From the NCBI GenBank assembly GCA_003993805.1, contig RSEF01000006.1, positions 28,579,918-28,643,917 on the forward strand: 64,000 bases of DNA, read 5' to 3'. The DNA is from Himantopus leucocephalus. Its lineage: Eukaryota; Chordata; Aves; Charadriiformes; Recurvirostridae. The notes below the pieces were generated by a model. The model saw only the letters and a program-made list of their open reading frames with translations, had not been told where the DNA came from and searched no databases. Below, in pieces: positions 12,354 to 26,600 of this stretch; position 1 is the stretch's first letter, and each line of letters opens with the position of its first letter. Position numbers and translations under genes: made by a program.

Positions 12354-12380
12354 GGGGGGGGGGGGGGGGGGGGGGGGGGG
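12354..12380 (+). repeat. Poly-G tract (27 nt) next to an N
   Basis: 27 consecutive G residues after an ambiguous base at 12353, at the 3' edge of the PDCD4 CpG island and so within presumed intron 1. Length and flanks may be assembly-limited. Confidence 0.9.
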
Positions 12381-14582
12381 AATGTTTGACTAAAGTTAGG
12401 GAGAAGAGAAAAAACGTGTAAGGTGTGTGGAAGTTCCTCAGGGATGTTTTGGATAGATGTAAGGTCTTGATAAGTTTTGGAAGCTTGCTTCTGCAGTGTC
12501 TGTTCCTAAATGTTAATTTGCCACTGTTTACCTGGTGGGGTAGAATTGCCTATTTAGATAAAGTACGTGCAGTGGTTGCAAGTAGAGAGTAGCTGAGCAT
12601 ATTTTATTGGTGGTTTTCAGTGACTGGGGAAATACCCTCATCTGCTGAACTACTTTAGAAGTACTGTTAGTATCACTGATTAATCTAAAGATCTCGCGCA
12701 GCATTCTTGTTTTGCAGATGCCTAAATTTGCTTCTGTCCATTTTGTTCCAGTATTATCTCTTCTAACATAAAATTTTGGGATTATTTATTCTGATGTTTT
12801 TAATGCAGGTTTTTAAATTGTGTTCTGAGTTGATTGGTAATACTGTGTGGTATAACTCTGCAAAATATAAAGCGATTTTTTTTTTTGATACAGTGATAAA
12901 TACCAGTATCCTGAAGTTCCAGCAGACCTGTTGGCTTGAGTTAATGAGAGGGTGCATTGTTAAATGGAGAATATGTCTCCTGATCAATATGACAACAAGA
13001 ATCATAAAGCTCAGTTATTCTGTTGTCCTCATTACAAACAAAGCAGGGTACTGAATCCCAGCAAGACAGCATATGAAAGTTGTGTTATTTATTACATTGC
13101 AATAGGTGGAAAATTTCAACTAGCGTCAAAAATACTTTTTAGTATTTTTCCACATGAAATTTAGGACTTGATTACAATTTATGAAAGTCATGATTGTTAC
13201 TTAATACAGGTTTTGTCCTTTGTCTTCTTTTTTCAAAGAGATGGACAACTGATGGAACATTCCACTAGGAAGAATAAAACTGTTCTTACAAGGTAGTTTG
13301 CTCAGATTAGAACAGGATCCATACAAGAAAGCTCTCAACCAACAGTGACGGGGAACACTTGAGAATTTCTGAATGATTGATTGAGGTAACTCAGAAAAAA
13401 TGTTTGTTGAAATAAAATGGTGTGGGACAGGGAGGACTTCTTACTACACAAAACTGTTAACTGTTTGGGTTGACACTAGGAAATGCAAGATCATGACAGC
13501 TTGATACTGTGCCCTAAACCAGAGCTTCTTTATTGCTAACGGTCTGTGATGAATCATTTGCAGTTAATAGGTCTGTGGTAGGCTAGTGGGCATAAGAGGG
13601 GGGAAACAAGGAAAGAGGAAAAAAAGGGGAAGGGAGTGCTGTCGTTGGGTGTCACAATCTTGCTGCTCAACGGTAAGCTGTTTTCAGGGCAGCAAAGGAT
13701 GAGATAGGGGAAAAAAATAGCCACTGAATTCTTGTGGGGCAGACGCAAATACTGGTAATATTCACAGAACTACAAAGGGATTTGTGAAAATCTTGCAGGT
13801 GAAAAAGGTGTATGGGGAATTCTGGAGCTGCTTAATTTTTTGTGTACGTAAAGGAAAGATGGGTTATGCCATCTCTTTCACAGTGACATGGGGTGGTTTG
13901 TAGAATAGCAGCTGCAAGGAAGAGGGAGAGAGAGTAACAGAAAAAGAGAAGTGTTCAACTTTATCCCTTGCAGATTGAATGGTCGTTGCAAGGAGTGTTT
14001 GAAGTGTGCAGAAGCACAGATGTGAAAGCTTGACAGCTGTATGTACACATACAGGAAAACAAACACGATGTTCTTGAGGGGAAGAACAAAAAACAGCTTG
14101 TCTTCTAAGGGCTGGTCTGAACTTGATAAATTGGTACCATTTTATCAGTATAGTTCACCTGAAAAACATTTCTCTTGTGGATACAATTATAACATTAATA
14201 TTGTGTGCTCATATAGATAACTGCTTTGCAGAATAGGACAGTCTAAGTTGATAGAGGTGGCTTTTATCAACTAAAAAAAGCTGCATACAGAGGGCTTTTA
14301 CCCTTAAAGTAACGGCTTTTTTCCTGGTGCCTCCTTTATAAGTGACAGAACTGACAGCTGCCAAGACATCAAGGCTTAGATAGATGTGTTTGAGGGTGGT
14401 GTTGTCTCATGTTGCACCGTTTACTTTCCCAGGAACTTTTCAGTGGTTACTGATAGCTAATTATAACTTAAACCCCTCTTATTTTTGCATTGTATTGTGT
14501 GAGTGAAGCCTTTGCAGCTTTTTACTTCTTTAAGATTTGGTCTAGTGCATTTCTTCCCCTAACCTTCTCCATTTCTGTTTAG
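12381..14582 (+). other. PDCD4: PDCD4 presumed intron 1 (3' part)
   Basis: AT-rich sequence without coding potential, ending in a good polypyrimidine tract and AG acceptor at 14581-14582. The 5' end of this intron is not defined because the exon 1 donor is unknown. Confidence 0.6.
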
Positions 14583-14679
14583 GCCTTGAAAGGAAAACGT
14601 TAAGACTTTACATTTCACAGTCAGTTCTGTTAATCAACTATGGAAACAGAGAAGGAGCACATTTATGTTACCCCAACAG
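14583..14679 (+). CDS. PDCD4: PDCD4 exon with start codon (5' UTR 14583-14639, CDS from 14640)
   Basis: The AG acceptor is at 14581-14582 after a pyrimidine tract, and the donor is CAG|GTAAGT at 14680. It encodes residues 1-13 (METEKEHIYVTPT) and leaves phase 1. The short N-terminus diverges from human, but the frame runs directly into the conserved NLSD..FSGDEEN block of the next exon, which supports this start. Confidence 0.9.
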
Positions 14680-17600
14680 GTAAGTAATATATTCAGGGTT
14701 TTTTTTATTTAAAATTGCTTAGCTCAGCTGAAGTGTTCTCTGTAGAAAAAATGTATTACCTGTTAATTTCTTAACAGTACTGATTTAAAAAAAAAAAGTT
14801 CATAAAAAATTTACAAAAAAGTTATTTCAAGTATATATCATAGTATCCTGCTTGATTACATTTATTTTGAAATTTGTTAAAACGATAAAGTTAACATTTC
14901 TTCAACTTAATTGATAGTAGTGACTCTGGACTCCTTATCATCTGACTTCTAGTAGTGCTGGTGTGAAGGAAAGAATAAGCTCAAAAGTAACGTGTAGGTG
15001 CATTTGAGAGGTACAAATTCTGCTTTAAGTAGCTGTTTAGCTTAAAATTAGAGGAAATAAATGATCAAAGGCTTGGAAGTGGGAAGTGGACTCCCCTTGG
15101 AAGTGGGCTGGCATGAGACAACTTTACTGGGTATCCTTTAGAGACTGCCCTGAAATTGACTGTTTTGTCCATATCACCAGCATGTTTTATGATACTCAGT
15201 CAAGTTAACACAGTTTCGTGGTGTTTTCTGTGTCTTCCAAAGGTGGTGGTGATCTGCCCTGACCAAAGAGTTTTAAACATTTTTCAGAAAAAAAATGTGT
15301 ATATGTTGAGATGGTATGTAATGCAGTTGAAGTGGCAACATGCGCCATATGACTTCATTTTTTAAACCAGAATTAGTTTAATGTGGAAGATACATTGCTT
15401 CTCAGCATTTTAGTATTATATTTGGGTAATAGGTGGGAAACTGCTAGGTATCTAAATTGACCTGATTTGGTCAAAGGAAATTTGTGTGTAGGTAAGTGCT
15501 TTCTGAATGCTTTGTTAATTAAATTAGCACCATAAAAGCACAGATTTTAAGTGTGCTTGCTAAGCGTAATAGCAGGGTAGTAAGTTCAATTTGGATAACT
15601 TTTTAATATGTAGTAAGCAAAGTCTTAATGTTTATAGAACAGTTATTGCTTTTATATGTATATGTTATATGATGTAAAAATGAGAAGCTGAAAGGAAGAT
15701 TTGCATCATTTTATATGTACTTCTTATAAAACTTCTATTTCAGAAAAATACTGAAAACTAGTATAACTGTTTAACCTATTTTTTTTTCAGCCTAACTAGG
15801 TAACTAATAGTGGAGGGCCAGTTGGTCATAGTATTATGGAGAAAGATGTTGCAGCTGGAAATGATAGCGTTGTATTAAAAAATAGTTCAGTAATGCAGTG
15901 AGAAATACAAAATCTTATAGGGATTGATGCTTCCTGTGGAGGCTTTCCTCTAGTCTTGAACCTGAGAGCAGGATTGTGTAAGGAGGTTGGACTGTAGCCT
16001 CCCCTTTTATTCTTAGTCATCAGATTCAGGACTGACTTGTGTTAATTGTTGGCCATTTGCTTTGGAAATGGAGAAAGAAGTATGTGGTCATTGAAGAGTG
16101 TAGTTCCTGGACAGCTGGATTTCAGGTCTAAACTGGAGAAATTCATGGGAGAGTGGGCATGAAGAATAATTCAAATTCAGTTGTCTGAGACGAGCTGGTT
16201 GTGCTGATGGGGTCTCCCTGGGGAATGAGAGGAAGGAAACCTGTTCTGTTTGGTTTTGCTTTTTTCCCCCTCTGCTAGCTTTATGCAAATCTCTCATTGT
16301 TTTATTAAAATATTAGACAAACTGAGAAAGCTTGTTGGGGGAATCTTTTCCTGGACGTGATGCACGCTTTTCTTTTTCAGCTTGCTGCAAGCATAAAAGG
16401 AATGCTTTGGTGGGAGTAAAGAGTGGAAAGATGAAGCTTAGACTGGAATGGCTGCATTATTGTTCAGCTATAGCATTCATATCTGTGAACGCTAGTATCT
16501 AAATGTTATTTGTTTGATCATGAAGGAGGCAGTTGCATCAAACTTTCTTCATTTTTTAGTGTAGTAACCTCTTCGATATGGGTAAACACTTTGAGGTTGG
16601 AAATGTTTTATTAGTGCACTTTGCTTTCAAAACAGTTTTTTGTTAACCTGTTTTGAATTGAAAAAGTATAGTTCTGACAAGTACTGCCAAATGAACGTTG
16701 CTAATTAGAATGTATTGGAATGGTGAAGTAATACATTGAGCTAAGTTCAAATACAAATTTAAAATACTCTTCATATTCTGGGTGTATGGCAGTGAACTTT
16801 TCCATAAAGCAGGCTGGGCACAGCTGGAAAAGCAGCTTCTTTTGTGTGTGTCAGCATTGCACTTCCTAGGGTTCAGGCTATAGGTTGTATCTTTGAGACT
16901 CTACTGAATCCTCTAGAAAAGAAGGGCTGTGTAACAGAGAGCTGAGGTTCTTCCCTTTGCGTGTGTGTTTTCCAGTTTGCCAGGTCTCCCAGGGTACTAA
17001 CTGGAATGTAAAATAGGTCCCCAGATGGTATTTTATCTTGGTGGGTTCAGAAGGGGAAGAAGAAATGACAAAGGCTTTTGCTCTTAACTCTCACAGTAAG
17101 ACATTCTGCTGAACTGTACAGCTCAGGTGGGGGACATCCTGACTTTTAAAATTTGGATCTCAAGTCTTTAATTTCACTATCTGCGTTTAACTTCCCAAAA
17201 GAGTGAAATTATTGCACTTCTCAGTGCTCAGACATTTACAGATCCTTAAGCTGTGAGAGCATTTTTTTGTTGCGTATGAAACAAAGCTAGTTACCCATTA
17301 TATATGATGTGCTAGGGAATAAACCATGGCCATTTTAGAAACAGTCTTGACAGAAGCCCAGTGAGGGGCGATCCATAGAGAAGAAGAGAGATCACACTGT
17401 TTCAAAAGACTTTATTTATTGTATGAGTTTTTGTTACCAAAATCCCCAGGCTTTGAATTAAATGGCTTTTGTTTTTCCCCCATAACTTTTTTTTTTTAAA
17501 AAAAAGTGATTTTGGTTTTGTATTCTTGTAAGTCTAAATCATTACTTTTCCAGCTGATGAGCTGTTTGAAATTCCTTGAATGAGGGGAATGTTGGTTGAT

Positions 17601-20600
17601 GATTTAGGAGATTACTTTCACTTTGGTGACCAGTCTGTTAACATTAGTGAGTTCTTATAGAATTTACTGTATTGGCAGTTTTGTTTGTTTCTAAATCAAG
17701 AGATGAGTGGGTGGAGTGAGAGCTAGGCACTTAGATCTTACGCACTGAGGAGTTCTGATAGTTGGGTTTTTTTTTTAACAAGGGTGGGGTTTTCTGTGGT
17801 TTACCTGTTTATAAATGGTTTATTCATTTGCTTTCCAACTCTTGACATATGCGCTGTTTAGATTGAGGATAGTTTGTGCAGGGAAATAAGGAACTCGTTA
17901 TTACTGTGATGTGTAGACATACTCTAAAAGCAAACATTGTTTGCTGTAACACTGTTGGAAAGAAGAGTTCTGTTTAATGTTGTAATCATTTTTAAATGTA
18001 ATTTGTTTTGGTATTTTCACATAAAACTGTAACGGATTTTTTTTTTGCTCTATCTCTTTTTAAGAACTTGAGAATCTAAGTGATGTTCCATTTTCCGGTG
18101 ATGAAGAAAATGGTGGGTCTGAGGAACGAAAAACTGAAATAAATGGAAATTGGATTCCTGCAACTTCCATTACTGAAGCCAAAATAAATGCTAAAGCAAA
18201 GAGGCGGTTGAGGAAAAATTCTTCTAGAGATTCTGGGAGAGGAGACTCTGTTAGTGAAAATGGAGAAACACTGAAGATTGGAGTCGTCGTACCAACGAGC
18301 CCAAAAGGGAAACTCCTGGACAGGCGATCCCGATCTGGAAAGGGAAGGGGTCTACCAAAGAAAGGTTGGTGTAGTGTAGTGAAGCCAGTAGCATGATAAA
18401 GATTCTGCCTGAAACATAGTATTTTTTTTGCAATTAGGAATCATTTTCATAAGGCACAGTCCATGCGGGCATTTGGTTCTTTATGTTAGATAGTAGGTGA
18501 CAATAGGAGCTAATAGTAGGTGGCATTCTTATCAGAAAATTTTATGTGTATCATCAATTAACTTCTGTCTCTAAGGTAAGTACCTTTTCTTAGCAAATTT
18601 AATATACGAATTTGAACTGTTGGTGGTTCACAGGACTGTTGTTAATGCAAACTTAAAGCATGGTTACATTTGAAAGTACAGTTTCAACCTTCATTAATTC
18701 TTGTGCAGTTTCATACTTCTTCTAGTGTCTTACTGGAAAGTGATGAAAAGACTGGTTGCTAAAGTGGGAACGTGCCATACAAACACACCCTTTTCAGCGT
18801 GTATTGTTAGAGTCAGGAGGTGGGCATGAGCAGTGATACATCACTCTTAAGTGAAAAGTGTTGGGTTGAACTCAGAAGTATTCTTTGTAAACTGTTGGTT
18901 CTTGCTAACTGTCCCGTATTTTTGCCAGGTGGAGCAGGTGGTAAAGGAGTTTGGGGAACACCAGGTCAAGTGTATGATGTGGAAGAAGTAGATATTAAGG
19001 ATCCTAATTATGATGATGACCAGGTAGGCAAATAATTTTTGCAGTGTTGGTTTTTTTTCCCTTCATTGATTTCAGTTGCTGTGATGCTTATATTAATGAA
19101 AGTTTGACCTTGTAGGTTATGTGAATGTCAGCCTGGCTGTACTAAATGCTCATTTTTATGTTCAAGAATGGATTATTGGCTAGTTAAAGACAACTGTTGT
19201 AGAAGTGTTGCAGTGTAACACTCACAAATCTTGCCCCACAAGCTCTCTTTCTGTGCCTGACTAGGCAGCACGCTTGACCCAGGTGTGTTCTTTCCCTGCT
19301 GGTTCTCATGGAGGTGAATGTGGCAATGCTGCTCTATATTGCAAACAAGCACCATATTAAAAACACAATACAGACTTTCTCAAGTGGGGAGTTTTGTCTG
19401 GGACAGTATTCCTTACAGATTTTTCTCTTCCCTGTATTCCCAACCCTCCCAATGTCTTTTATCTACTTCGTATAAACACTTCAAACTAGTGCAAAGTTCA
19501 TAGTCTGGATATTTTGTTTGCATGTATTTATTTAGGATATGTTGTGGAAGATTGTACCTTACAGCCGTATTATTGGGGGGGGGGACACATGCTGGAAGTA
19601 AAGATCATTGGGCAAAGGGTGCTTTATAACATTAAATCACTGAGGAAAGGAAACACTGATTACAAACAGATTACTAAAGCCTCTGAGATCAGTACAATTG
19701 TGAGACCATAAGTAAATTCTGTATAACATAAGCAGAGCGATGGTGGTGTCCTTTGAGCAGAGATTGTTTGTTGTTGCCATAGATGCTGAGAGGATGGTAT
19801 GTGGGGAATATCAAAACCTTCTTCCAGTATCAATTTTTTCCCTGCAATTCAACACTTCACCTGAGCAGAGATAGCTATTAAAGATGAAGCTGATGACTGC
19901 ATAAAAGCAAGTTTAATGAAGAATAAATATTCCATGGAACTTCTGTATGTTTTGCTTCTGTAAGGTTGAAAACAGAGACTGATGTGATGGAAGGATAGGC
20001 TTTTGGGCTTCTGCTATACTTCTTGACCATGGAAAGCTTCTTTCCAATAAGCATTAGTTGGAAAATGTCTTTGTTCAGATTTCTGTGCTCTGTAGTATTG
20101 CTCTGAATGTTACTTCCGTAGTCTGTGAGGAGCAGGGAGCTGAATTACAGCGGGGAGATCTGGTTGTGCTGGAACTCTGCAGGACCAGGTTATACAGGAG
20201 ACAGTTGCTATGTCACTCTTTTTTCCCCCTTAGGGAATGTCTCCACTCACAAGTATTCTGAAAATGCCTTTTCTCTGATCTGTACGTGCTATCACCTGTC
20301 TGGTCATGCAGTCACTAAGAAAGAGGGAAAACAGGCAGGCTTGCTGTCAGGAACTGGAGTGCCACTTGCAGGAAAAGATGCTGCAAGTTAAATCTTGTGC
20401 TGTGGCACAGCTAACTCTGCTGGGCTGGGACAGGCATTTCTGTCGCTCTCCTTTCAGTACGTAGTACACAGATACTTGATCTCTGTTCATGTGGTGTCAG
20501 GAGAATCCTAGGAACAGAGTTTGGAGTGTTTACCATTATTTAACAGTAAATTCAGCCTTTCAGTTGAATGTGGCTAACATTAAATTCGAAATAGAAGCAT

Positions 20601-23600
20601 GACGTTTAGCCAGCATTGTCTACACTTTAATGGTACAGACATAATCTGATGTTTTCTGGCAGAATACTGACTACTAAAGCAGTAAGGATTTAGAAGATAT
20701 ATTTTGATGCTACTAGCACTGCATAAGATGTAAGAGACAGTACTGTTTACAAAAGGGTATATGCTTTTGTTGTATTTTGAAACAGGAGAACTGCGTCTAT
20801 GAAACAGTAGTTTTACCTCTGGATGAAAGAGCATTTGAAAAAACTTTAACACCAATCATACAGGAATATTTTGAACATGGAGATACTAACGAAGTTTCGG
20901 TATGTCACATGCCTTTTTATGTATTTATTTTAGGGGGCAAACCTAGGGATTCCAACTGCTAGCTATAAATGAGAGTACAGAGATGTTGGCAAGAAACGTA
21001 CAATAAGAGTACCTAAGTAGTTAGATTCGTTACATGAGCAGAAGCATATATGTAAATATATTAAATATAAGCATATAAATATTTATATACTTGTAATATG
21101 TATTTATATAATAAGAATTATGAAATCTTAATCTGTTTTGTTTTTCAAATCTTATTTAGGAGATGCTGAAGGGCTTAAACCTTGGTGAAATGAAATACAG
21201 TGTGCCAGTGCTGGCTGTTTCCTTGGCATTAGAGGGGAAGGCTAGTCACAGGGAAATGACATCTAAGCTTATCTCTGACCTTTGTGGGACAGTAGTAAGC
21301 AAAACTGATGTGGAAAAATCATTTGATAGACTGCTGAAAGAACTACCTGAATTGGTGTTGGATTCTCCCAAGGCACCACAGGTATATTTGTAAAGTTTTA
21401 TGCTACTAGTCAAAAGCTTTTTCTTTTAAATTGTTCCTAACTGAAATAGGCTCTGTATTTTGAAAAATATCTATGGATTGCCTTACTGTCTGTAATCCTC
21501 TACCGATTTCCCAGGCTGTGTTTTTACTTTAAGATGGCTCATTTAAATAAAATCTGAAGACTAAGCATGTTGTAACTGTCTACTTAGAACTACTTTGATA
21601 TTCAACATTTAATTAAAAATGCTTCTGTTTTGTTGCAGTTGGTGGGCCAGTTTATTGCTAGAGCTGTTGGAGATGGGATTCTAAGCAGTACCTACATAGA
21701 TGGCTACAAAGGCACTGTGGATTGCATCCAAGCTCGGTAACTTCCTTGCTTTTTACACAGCTACAGTTTTCTATTCCGAATGCTAAAGACGATGATCAGG
21801 AATTTAGGACGTCAGGATAAATCACGTGGTTCTTGATAACTTCTTGTTTTTTTGATGATAAAAAAGAAACCCACAAAATCTGCAACAACAACAATAAAAT
21901 CCAGAATGACTCAGGTCAGAGGAGAAATACTGAAAGTGCCTGAAAAATGTATTAATACATTTGAGTTCAGTTTGTCAGGTTTGTTGTCCAGCTTATGTTT
22001 GAAGGCAGAAAAAAAATGAGCTGAAACAAGAAGTGATTATAGAAGGTTTTGTCTTTAGAAAAAGCTTTAATGTGATTAATGAGTAAATATAGCATCAGGA
22101 CAGCTGCTGTAAATATGTTGTGAAATGCACAAGGGATTAACTGTTTTGCCTTGTCAAGGTTTGAAGCTCGTGCAGCGCTTTCCCAGACTTTCTCTGTAAT
22201 GCTTTATTCATCAAGAAGTATAACTGTTTTCCATGTCAGGGTGAGAAGTTTGAAGGAGCAATCTCTGACAAAGAGGGACGTTTTAATAACTAGTCATGTG
22301 TTATTATTTTTCCCTCATAAGTGTATGTTTCAGGCTTGATATGGAGGTGCTGAACTCTTGTAGCTTCTAAAAGTTCCATTTGTAATAATTATAGTTGGGT
22401 ACTTTTAGAAGGCAGGCAAATGCTTAGCTGTCTAACTTGAGGGTTCAAATTGTGAAAATTGCCTGTCAGTTACACAGAGGTCTCATGTGATTTGAAGGAT
22501 TGTAGCCTGCATATTGTGCATCTGGGATACTTTGCTGCCTTTGCTAATTCTTGGCTAGTCTTTTCTGCTCATTAAGTCTTGGTGAACAGAGTTACTGTTA
22601 TTGGCTAGCCCTGAGTATGAGGACTGGGATAACTCTTCCTTCTTTGCATAAGGAAGCCCATCTCTGTGCAAGAAAATAATTAAGTTCTTTCTTGTGAGGA
22701 TGTTTCAGGTTCTGCATTGATGATTCACATCTGCTACCATGACAGACTGTTACCTGTCCTAAGCACGGTATAACCAAAAGTGTTACCTGCTTCTTGATCT
22801 AGATGTCCCCATGGAGTTGCTAACCCTCACCTCTTCCCAGGGATCTGGTCGCTTTGCCCAAAGAGGCATGCCAGTGGGGGAAATTACAGATGCCTTTTAA
22901 TGACGTTCTGTAGTAACTTTTTAAAACACTAACTTTCTTTTCTAGAGCTGCGCTGGACCGAGCTACTGTGTTGTTGAGTATGACAAAGGGTGGAAAGCGT
23001 ATAGACAATGTGTGGGGGTCAGGAGGTGGCCAGCAGTCTGTGAAACACCTTGTTAAAGAGGTAACTGACTTCTACAAAACTCTCCTCTCTAGAGTTTACT
23101 GCTTGTCTAAGCTTATCTTGTTTGGTATGGACCGAAGAGATACATACATCCTCTAGCAAAATGATGTCTTGAGTATTGGTTTTGTTGTTGTTTTTTTAAT
23201 ATAATTTATTTATACAAAGCAGTTTTTAAACCTATGTAGATAATTTTGTTTATTTTTGTAGTATTTGTCAGTGGTGGGAACATGCTAGTACAATATTCTT
23301 GCAATTATACATTTATTTTTGCTTTAAGCAAAACTTTCAAGCTCTTAGCTTTTTAAGAGCTTACAACGTGAATTGGTGAAGTAATTACAGCCAAGATGAA
23401 ACTGGCTAAACTAGATAAACTATTATTTTTTGGCATCACTGATTAAAAGCACAGTAGTAACTGAAAAAAGAGAGAGGGAGAAACAGGAATGTCTGTAAAG
23501 ATCCATGCTATGAAGTAGGCAGGTTTAAAGGAGAAGTTGTGTTATAATTTCTAGGTTGTGAGCATAACAGGTGATAGGAGGAGGAGTTCAGGGGAGAAGA

Positions 23601-26600
23601 TAAACTTAATCTTACCCATATTAAACTTTTATGGTGATACACATCTTATAAACAATGTTTTTGGTGCTTGTGTGTCTGTATTAACACTATGGCTTGGTAT
23701 TTGGCTTACACTGTGTTTCAGGTTGCTGATGATGTCTCAATTTAATTTATAAAAACAGTAGCAGCAAATTTCAGTAACTAACTTGCCTGGGTAATCAACT
23801 CGCTGGGTTGATTGCAGATTATCAAAACAGTTGACAGCTTTTAAATTTTATATCTAATCAGCATTGGGCTTTTTGTTTGTTTTAAAATTCAACAGATTGA
23901 TATGCTGCTGAAAGAATATTTGCTTTCCGGAGATGTACTGGAAGCTGAACGTTGCCTTCAGGAACTGGAAGTACCCCATTTTCACCATGAACTTGTGTAT
24001 GAAGTAAGGAAACATCAGAGTCCTTTTAATAATTGTCAGTAATACCAACAGGTCTGGTTTTGTTTTGATGTGGGCATGCAAATAATATAACTGGAATTTG
24101 AAGCTCTGATTGCAAGTTCTAGTGTTATTTGAATAACTAAATTGTTTCATGTAAAGTTAATGGTTTGTGTGCTCGTTTGTGCAACAAGTAAGCTGCTGCT
24201 AACTCTGGGAAGATCCAGAATTAATTTTTGTTTGTTGGGTAAATAGCTGAATTCAGATTATTATTGATTCCTGAAAAAGAAGAGCTCAGTTTATTTTCTG
24301 ATGAGGAATAGCAGCAAAAAGCCATGCTTTGTTTTGGTGTTTACTTCCTTTTAGTTTCAGATATCTGGGTATTCTGATGGGTGTTAACTCTTCTTGTTAA
24401 GTTATACAGCTTCCTTTTCAAGGTAGAATTGTTCCATCTAGCACATTTGTAAAAGCTCTGAGATATTTCAGAACCAGACTACATGAAAGATCTTTGCTGT
24501 ATCTGGGAGACTGTTCCCATTTGTACTCTTTTATCTGCCAAACTGGGAAATGGTTGTTTACCAATAAAGCTGAACTCCCACAAGCTACAAAACTTTCTCT
24601 TCAGTAAATTGACTCCTTTTAGAAAATTTGTCACGATAGAAAACCAGAACCCTCTTAGTTGATGGGGGTTGTGGAGATACAGATTTTTAAACTCTTAAGT
24701 TCTCCTAAAATCACAGATACAAAAAAAAAAATCAGATACAAAATTATTTTCACAAAATTAATTGCCATCTGTACTGCAGCAACCATATGGATATAGTCAT
24801 GTATCTCTCAAACCAGAGCCAGAAAGGCAATGCTTTTCACTCTGTCTAGTCCTTCCCGGTTTTTCATACCTCTTATATTTATCCAAATAACTCTTCATCA
24901 GTTTTTCTTTTCAGTTAATATACTGAAATAGTGAGTGCATGTAACAAATGGACTTGTCTCCCCAGAAAATGCATAATAATACACTCCTTTTTGCACCTTA
25001 TATGCTTACACAACATGTACTTCAACCACTTGCGTGATTTGTTTTAGGCTGTTGTGATGGTTTTGGAGTCAACTGGAGAAAAGACCTTTAAAATGATACT
25101 GGATTTGTTGAAATCTCTCTGGAGGTCTTCTGTCATTACTATGGACCAAATGAAAAGAGTAAGTGTGGCATTTAGAGAATTTTGCGTAAGGTCTTTCAAA
25201 ATTTGTATAGTGCTTACCTTAAGTATTACTTGTAGTTTATTGCTGACTGCTCCTATTTTTTTTAAGTTCTCCATGGTCATTCTGTATCACATACAAATGA
25301 TCTGTCACTGATGTATGTACAATAAGTGTCATGTACTGGAAGAAGTACAAATGAATTCTGAGCAGTAGTTCTCTGTAGAACTGCGAGGTGCAGAATATTT
25401 GCATGTTCAGTCAAAGATTTCCAACTGCTTTTATACAATTAAATGATTAAAACTAATCATTTGAAATGCTGCAATATAGCTTCACTTTTCTTAAATATAA
25501 TTTTTCTTTTTATACAGTAGTTCTTCATAATTCAAGAAGTAAAAAAAGGACTCACTTAATTACAAATGTCAATTAGAACAGTATCTAAAGCTAATATTTT
25601 ACACAGTTGGAGTCATCCATGGCTTTGCTTTTACGTATGAATATAGGACAGCTGTTCTGTCCCAGGGCAAATTAGGTACCGCACAAAGACTTGTGTCAAA
25701 ATTTACCCAGCCATGCTGCTGGTGGGAAGCGATGAAGTCATCTCTGATTGTCACCAGTGTTTCCCTTACTGCATAAACTGTTGTGGTGGAGATTTGTGGC
25801 CACGTTTTGTTCATTTACGTGGAAGAATAATTAACTTTTTCTTCCTGTTTTACTACCTATGTGATAGCAGCCAGGCTAACATACACATTCTGTCCTGTCT
25901 GGATTTCTGGCTTCTAAAGAAGTTAAAAATTCAGCGGGTGTTTTCATGTAGATAGGTAGTTATGTTAATACCATGGTATTGGCTGGTATTATACCTTACT
26001 CTTCCACTGACTTGCAGCTGCTCTGCTTTAGGTTTGTTGAAACTGTCCATAGTGTACTTGAAAATATATTGAAAAAACAAATCCTCTGAGTGCAAAGGGG
26101 TATTTAAAAAAATTGTAATAAAATCATAGAATAACTAGATCATTATTTGAATTCTTACATTGCAGGGCTATGAACGAGTTTACCGTGAAATCCCAGACAT
26201 TAACCTGGATGTGCCACACTCCTATTCTGTGCTTGAGCGGTTTGTAGAAGAATGCTTTCAGGCTGGAATAATCTCCAAACCACTGAGGGACCTCTGTCCT
26301 TCAAGGTACTTGTTTTATTGTAGACAGGTGAAGGCACTGCTTTTTGTCCCTGTTGTAGGTAACAGAAAGCAGGATCTTGTGACCAACGTATTACAGATTG
26401 GAACTGGAAACTATGGAGGATGGAGAAACAGAGGGTTGGACTGGGAGGCTGGGATAAATACTTGAGGAAAGTAAGCCTCTGGTGAATCCCAGGCAGCACG
26501 CCTGTGTGCTCTCCAGAGGATGAAGGCCTGCCTCTCCGCCGATATGCTTGGTAGAGATCAGTGCGGTACTGAGATGGGAGATTCAGGTATCACAATGATC

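Noticed and set aside
26115..26135. 'tcatagaat' resembling a reversed CR1 3' end in PDCD4 intron 10
   Set aside because: Only nine bases match and no CR1 body adjoins it.
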